Assembly (NCBI GenBank): GCA_964439835.1
Contig: CAYTPQ010000067.1
Location: forward strand, 1-19,977
Length of the DNA: 19,977 nt
From: JAGNLM01 sp964439835
Lineage (GTDB): Bacteria > Pseudomonadota > Gammaproteobacteria > JAABTG01
Direction: 5' to 3'
Part shown: piece after piece, positions 16,077 to 19,977 of the stretch
Layout of the letters: every line of letters begins with the position of its first letter
Numbering within the stretch: position 1 is the first letter of the stretch
Position numbers and translations under genes: made by a program
Notes under the pieces: generated by a model
Told to the model about the DNA's origin: nothing
The model's input: only the letters and a program-made list of their open reading frames with translations
The model's database searches: none

Positions 16077-17371
16077 CGCCGCCAGACGCCTCCCGCCGGC
16101 GCGAGGTCGTGGCGTGGGCCTTCTACGACTGGGCCAACTCGGCCTTCGCCACGGTCGTGATCGCGGGTTTCTTCCCGGTCTTCTTCAAGGGTTACTGGAG
16201 CGCGGGGGTCGACGCGACCGTCAGCTCCTTTCGCCTCGGCGTCGCCAACTCGGTCGAGAGCCTGATCGTCCTGCTGGCCGCCCCGCTGCTCGGCGCCGTC
16301 GCAGACCAGGGGGCGCTCAAGAAGCCGCTGCTCTTCGCCTTCACCGCTTTGGGCGTCGTGGCGACGGCGGGGCTGGCACTGGTGGGTGAGGGCGCCTGGA
16401 CGCTCGCCGCCACCCTCTACGTCCTCGCCGGGATCGGGTTCGCGGCCAGCAACATCTTCTACGACGCCCTGCTGGTGGACGTGAGCGACCCGGCCGACTT
16501 CGACCGGGTCTCCGCGCTCGGCTACGCCCTCGGCTACCTCGGCGGCGGGGTCGTGTTGCTGGCGTGCGTGGCGATGACGCGCTGGCCGCAGGCCTTCGGG
16601 CTGGCGGACCCGGCCGAGGCCGTGCGCGCGGCGTTTCTGGTGACGGCGCTGTGGTGGGCGGTGTTCACCCTGCCCCTGGCGCGGGCCGTGCGCCAGCGCT
16701 ATGCCGTCGGCGCGCTGCCGCTGCGCGAGGCCCTGCGCGGCGGGCTCCGGCAGCTCGCGGGCACCGCGCGCAAGCTCCGCCTGCACCGGGCGGCCGCCCT
16801 CTTCCTGGTGGCCTACTGGCTCTACATCGACGGCGTCGACACCATCGTGCGGATGGCCGTCGACTACGGCATCGCCCTGGGGTTTCCGGCCGAGGAGCTG
16901 ATCGTCGCCCTGCTGGTGGTGCAGTTCGTCGGCTTCCCGGCCGCGCTCGCCTTCGGCTGGCTCGGCACGCGGCTGGGGCCGAAGCCGGGGGTCCTGATCG
17001 CCATCGGCGCGTACGCGGCGATCACCGTCTGGGGCTACCGCCTGACGGCCGTGTGGGAATTCTACGGGGTGGCGGTGGCCATCGGGCTCTTCCAGGGCGG
17101 GATCCAGTCGCTCTCCCGCTCTCTCTACGCCCGCCTCATCCCGCCTGAGGAGGCGGGGGAGTTCTTCGGCTTCTACAACCTGGTGGGGAAGTTCGCAGCG
17201 GTCATCGGCCCGGTGCTGATGGGTACGGTCGCGTTGGCGACCGGCGACACCCGGGTCTCGATCCTCTCGCTCCTGGTCCTGTTCGGCGGCGGGGCCGCCA
17301 TCCTGCTGGCGGTAGACGGTCGGGCTACGTCCGCCCCTTCAGCAGCATCGGGTCCAGGGCGTGCTCCTTGA
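16073..17371 (+). CDS. UMF1-type MFS transporter (Atg22-like)
   Basis: This 432-aa inner-membrane protein has about 12 hydrophobic segments. Its N-terminus (VVAWAFYDWANSAFATVV) is the signature of the UMF1/Atg22-like branch of the major facilitator superfamily. Yeast Atg22 exports amino acids from the vacuole; the bacterial substrate is unknown. The GTG at 16073 overlaps the rhomboid TGA as GTGA. The frame is open much further upstream (to 15479), but that part is the out-of-frame shadow of the rhomboid gene. The last 15 or so residues (after AILLAVDG) are polar and lie opposite the end of the convergent SPOR gene, a 47-bp overlap. Confidence 0.92.
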   Translation: MTPPDASRRREVVAWAFYDWANSAFATVVIAGFFPVFFKGYWSAGVDATVSSFRLGVANSVESLIVLLAAPLLGAVADQGALKKPLLFAFTALGVVATAGLALVGEGAWTLAATLYVLAGIGFAASNIFYDALLVDVSDPADFDRVSALGYALGYLGGGVVLLACVAMTRWPQAFGLADPAEAVRAAFLVTALWWAVFTLPLARAVRQRYAVGALPLREALRGGLRQLAGTARKLRLHRAAALFLVAYWLYIDGVDTIVRMAVDYGIALGFPAEELIVALLVVQFVGFPAALAFGWLGTRLGPKPGVLIAIGAYAAITVWGYRLTAVWEFYGVAVAIGLFQGGIQSLSRSLYARLIPPEEAGEFFGFYNLVGKFAAVIGPVLMGTVALATGDTRVSILSLLVLFGGGAAILLAVDGRATSAPSAASGPGRAP

Positions 17372-17945
17372 GCCGGCGCCTGGCGTCGTTGACCTTCGCC
17401 ATGTCCGTGTAGGGTCCCACCCGGACTCGGTGCAGCGGCTTGCCGTCGACCGTCACGCTCTGGATGCTGGCCTCCAGACCGAGCAAGGAAAGGCTCGCCT
17501 TCAGGCGGTCGGCCTCCTCGTAGCTCCGGAACGTCGCCACCTGGAGGATGTAGGTCTCGCCCGGGGCCTTGGCCGCGGGCGGGTCGCTGCCCTTGCCGGC
17601 CCCCGGCTCGTGGATGGGTACCTCCATCTCCGGGAGCATCGTGTAGAACTCGAAACGGGGCTTGGGCGCCGCCGGCGGCGCGGCAGGCTTCGCCGCGCTG
17701 GCAGCAGGCTCGGGCGCCTTCTTCGGGGCCTCGGCCACGGCGGTAGGCGGCGCGGGGGCGACGAGGGCCGCGGGCGCCGGGGTCCGGTGGTGGCCCCCGA
17801 GGTAGACCCACGCGGCCACGCCGAGCCCGACGCTGAGGCCGACAAGCCCCCACACCCAGCCGGGCATCCCCTCGCGGCGGCGCTTCGGCCGTTGCCGCTC
17901 GCGCCCGCGGGGGGCCGGACGGTAGTCCTTGTAGTCGCGGCGCAC
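17325..17945 (-). CDS. FtsN-like SPOR-domain membrane protein
   Basis: This 206-aa bitopic protein has an Arg-rich cytoplasmic start (RRDYKDYRPAPRGRERQR), one membrane helix (about 29-49), an Ala/Pro-rich periplasmic linker, and a C-terminal SPOR domain (about 130-205: ETYILQVATFRSYEEADRLK and HRVRVGPYTD). SPOR domains bind denuded glycan strands at the septum, and this order of parts is that of FtsN. It starts at GTG only 3 bp after the argS stop, an arrangement common in Gammaproteobacteria for ftsN-like genes. Identity as the true FtsN is likely but not proven. The E-domain helix that activates septal synthesis may be the RFEFYTMLPEMEV segment. Its 3' end overlaps the transporter gene. Confidence 0.9.
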   Translation of the reverse strand: MRRDYKDYRPAPRGRERQRPKRRREGMPGWVWGLVGLSVGLGVAAWVYLGGHHRTPAPAALVAPAPPTAVAEAPKKAPEPAASAAKPAAPPAAPKPRFEFYTMLPEMEVPIHEPGAGKGSDPPAAKAPGETYILQVATFRSYEEADRLKASLSLLGLEASIQSVTVDGKPLHRVRVGPYTDMAKVNDARRRLKEHALDPMLLKGRT

Positions 17946-17948
17946 CGG

Positions 17949-19709
17949 CTACATCGCCTCGGGGGCCGAGACCCCCAGCAGCCGCAGGCCGTTCGCCAGT
18001 ACCTGCTGGACCGCCAGCACCAGCGAGAGTCGTGCGTCCCGCAGCCCCGCGTCGTCCACCAGGAACTGGTGGGTGGTGTAGTAGACGTGGAAGTCGTTGG
18101 CGAGCTCGCGCAGGAAGTGCACCACCTGGTGCGGCTCGTGGGCGAGCGCCGCCGCCTCGACCACCTCCGGGTAGCGCGCGAGCCCGGTCAGCAGTGCCTG
18201 CTCCTGGGGCTCCGCGAGCCGGCCCAGGTCCGCCAGGCCCCGCTGGGCGTCACGCTCGATCCCGCGCTCGGCCATCTGCCGCAGCACGCTCGCCACCCGG
18301 GCGTGGGCGTACTGGACGTAGTAAACCGGGTTGTCGGAGGACTGGGACTTGGCGAGGTCCAGGTCGAAGTCCAGGTGCTGCTCGCTCTTGCGCATGACGT
18401 AGAAGAAGCGGGCGGCGTCGCGGCCCACCTCCTTGCGGAGCTGGCGCAGGGTGACGAACTCGCCCGAGCGGGTCGACATCTGGACCTTCTCGCCGCCGCG
18501 GTAGAGCGTGGCGAACTGCACCAGCAGCACGTCCAGGCGCGCGGGGTCGTCGCCGAGGGCCTGGAGCGCGGCCTTCACCCGCGGGACGTAGCCGTGGTGG
18601 TCGGCGCCCCAGACGTCGATGACGCGCTCGAAGCCGCGCTCCAGCTTGTCCATGTGGTAGGCGATGTCGGAGGCGAAGTAGGTGGTCTGTCCGTTCTCGC
18701 GCACCACCACGCGGTCCTTCTCGTCACCGAAGTCGGTCGAGCGGAACCAGAGGGCACCGTCCTTCTCGTAAAGGCGCCCGGCCGCCCGCAGGCGCTCGAT
18801 CGCCCGCTGCACCGCCCCACGCTCGGCCAGCGAGCGCTCCGAGTACCACTCGTCGTAGACAACCCCGAACTTCTCCAGGTCGTCGCGGATGTCCTCCAGG
18901 ATCGTGTTCAGCCCCAGCTCGAACACGAACCGGTAGCGGTTGTCGCCCAGCAGCTCCCGCGCCCGGGCGATCACCGCGTCGATGTAGCGCTCCTTGTCGC
19001 CGCCGTCCGGCTCGTCGGGAGGGAGCCCCTCGCGCACCCGAGTCACGGGCACGTGGTAGGCGTCGCCGTGCTCCCGGTGCAGGGTGGCGGCGATGTCCCA
19101 GACGTAGTCGCCGCGGTAAGCGTTGGCGGGGAACACCACGGCCTCGCCGCAGAGCTCCAGGTAGCGCAGCCAGACGCTCGCCGCCAGGATGTCCATCTGG
19201 CGGCCCGCGTCGTTGACGTAATACTCCCGGTGGACGGCGAAACCGACCGCCTCGAGCAGGTCCGCCACCGCCGCGCCGTAGGCGGCGCCCCGGCCGTGGC
19301 CGACGTGCAGCGGCCCCGTCGGGTTGGCGGAGACGAACTCCACCTGGACGCGCCGCCCGCGCCCCAGGTCGCTGCGGCCGTACGCCGGTCCCGCGCTCAG
19401 GACCGCGCCAACGACCTGGAGCTGGGCGTCGGGCGCGAGGTAGAAGTTGACGAAGCCGGCGCCCGCCACTTCGACGCGGGCGACGCGCGGGTCAGCGGGC
19501 AGGCGCGCGAGGATCGCCTCGGCGAGCTCGCGCGGCTTGCGTCCGGCCAGGCGGGCAAGGCCGAGCGCCACGTTGCAGGCGTAGTCCCCGTGGCGGGGGT
19601 CCCGGGTCCGCTCGACCTGGACCGGAGGCAGCGGCTCCGCCGGCAGGGACCCGTCCCGTTGCAGCGCCGCCAGGGCCGCCTCCACCATCCGTTGCAGGTC
19701 GTGCTTCAC
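17949..19709 (-). CDS. argS: Arginyl-tRNA synthetase
   Basis: This 586-aa cytoplasmic class I synthetase charges tRNA-Arg. The N-terminal Add-1 tRNA-recognition domain spans about 1-100. The HIGH motif reads HVGH at 135-138 (ANPTGPLHVGHGRGAAYG), and the KMSKS-loop position reads QMSTRS at 410-415, a variant tolerated in ArgRS. The all-helical DALR anticodon-binding domain closes the protein, which ends in LLGVSAPEAM. The start is GTG at 19709. It heads a two-gene unit with the SPOR gene. The length and all domains are normal. Confidence 0.98.
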   Translation of the reverse strand: MKHDLQRMVEAALAALQRDGSLPAEPLPPVQVERTRDPRHGDYACNVALGLARLAGRKPRELAEAILARLPADPRVARVEVAGAGFVNFYLAPDAQLQVVGAVLSAGPAYGRSDLGRGRRVQVEFVSANPTGPLHVGHGRGAAYGAAVADLLEAVGFAVHREYYVNDAGRQMDILAASVWLRYLELCGEAVVFPANAYRGDYVWDIAATLHREHGDAYHVPVTRVREGLPPDEPDGGDKERYIDAVIARARELLGDNRYRFVFELGLNTILEDIRDDLEKFGVVYDEWYSERSLAERGAVQRAIERLRAAGRLYEKDGALWFRSTDFGDEKDRVVVRENGQTTYFASDIAYHMDKLERGFERVIDVWGADHHGYVPRVKAALQALGDDPARLDVLLVQFATLYRGGEKVQMSTRSGEFVTLRQLRKEVGRDAARFFYVMRKSEQHLDFDLDLAKSQSSDNPVYYVQYAHARVASVLRQMAERGIERDAQRGLADLGRLAEPQEQALLTGLARYPEVVEAAALAHEPHQVVHFLRELANDFHVYYTTHQFLVDDAGLRDARLSLVLAVQQVLANGLRLLGVSAPEAM

Positions 19710-19733
19710 CGATCCGCCGCGCCCCCGTTGAGA

Positions 19734-19772
19734 GTATTAGGGAATTCTACTTGCCCCGCCCTCGGCGGGGAA
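19734..19772 (-). promoter_or_regulatory. Candidate argS promoter with adjacent hairpin
   Basis: On the minus strand, TAGAAT (19749-19744) is a good -10, with a weak TTCCCC (19772-19767) 17 bases upstream. TAATAC (19739-19734) is a second -10-like hexamer. A perfect 7-bp inverted repeat (19754-19760 with 19764-19770, three-base loop) fills the spacer. It may act as an operator, or as the tail of a terminator from upstream. There is no T-tract. The implied leader is about 28 nt. Confidence 0.35.
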
Positions 19773-19838
19773 CGTTTGCAGTCCAATGGTTGAGACCAAC
19801 GAGCCCCTCCGGCGCGGTAGCCGCAGGCTTCCGGTACG

Positions 19839-19977
19839 GTCCCGCGGGACACGCCGCAAGTACGTCCCTGTAGGCTCGTCTGCCGCCTTGCTCGGGCGGG
19901 CTATCCTGCCCGCCCGGCAAGACCGGGGTGGGCCCTCCGAGGCCCACCCGTTCGGCGGGGCCGCTGTCCACTGGACA
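19839..19977. repeat. Dispersed palindromic element, right copy, cut by window end
   Basis: It opens with a perfect 12-bp palindrome (19839-19850), then the conserved core shared with 4-50 (19841-19887). Three perfect inverted repeats follow: 19893-19901/19908-19916 (9 bp, 6-base loop), 19926-19934/19941-19949 (9 bp, 6-base loop) and 19965-19970/19972-19977 (6 bp around one base). The last reaches the window edge, so the element probably continues. No gene is seen in 19710-19977. A 74-codon minus ORF across the element (19747-19971) is probably not a gene. Confidence 0.8.

Noticed and set aside
17361..19793. 810-codon plus-strand ORF
   Set aside because: It is the antisense shadow of argS and the SPOR gene, with Val/Arg/His-rich composition and no recognisable domain.
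19747..19971. 74-codon minus-strand ORF upstream of argS
   Set aside because: It lies across the dispersed palindromic repeat. Its peptide is just a translation of that repeat, with no Shine-Dalgarno or domain seen.

Overview
The window is a GC-rich, gene-dense bacterial chromosome segment. It has 18 protein genes and no RNA genes, phage or insertion-sequence genes that I can see. The set suggests a high-GC gammaproteobacterium, perhaps Chromatiales/Ectothiorhodospiraceae-like: argS followed by an FtsN-like SPOR gene, the PEP synthase regulator ppsR, a YgiM-like SH3 protein, small DUF4124 and Rap1a/Tai-domain proteins, and a complete Bat operon. This placement is inference from gene content, not a phylogeny. 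Twelve of the 18 genes are best started at GTG.

Region 1 (about 130-9319, all minus strand) is one long transcription unit. In transcription order it encodes a MoxR AAA+ ATPase, a DUF58 protein, a DUF4381 protein, BatA (vWA), BatB (vWA), BatC (TPR plus a Gln-rich repeat), BatD and, 10 bp further on, the tRNA methylthiotransferase MiaB. Most junctions overlap or nearly touch. The exception is a 56-bp gap with a hairpin between moxR and the DUF58 gene. Together the first seven genes make a MoxR chaperone acting with a membrane/periplasmic vWA-TPR assembly. BatC carries 12 copies of a 27-bp in-frame repeat.

Region 2 (9453-13851, plus strand) holds an exported Rap1a/Tai-domain protein, PpsR, a cytoplasmic GH15 glucoamylase-like enzyme with altered active-site neighbours, and an SH3/coiled-coil/membrane protein. 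Next comes an orphan ExeA/GspA-type AAA ATPase on the minus strand (13888-14757).

Region 3 (14914-17371, plus strand) is a translationally coupled trio: a DUF4124 membrane-anchored protein, a rhomboid protease and a UMF1-type MFS transporter, joined by two GTGA start/stop overlaps. The transporter gene runs 47 bp into the end of the convergent SPOR gene. That gene lies 3 bp downstream of argS (17949-19709, minus strand).

Both window ends carry copies, in the same orientation, of a dispersed palindrome-rich element. A 47-bp core matches at 42 positions between 4-50 and 19841-19887, and each copy sits among perfect inverted repeats. I found no convincing novel defence or mobile system. The most unusual things are the BatC minisatellite, the terminal repeat family, the divergent GH15 and the coupled rhomboid trio.
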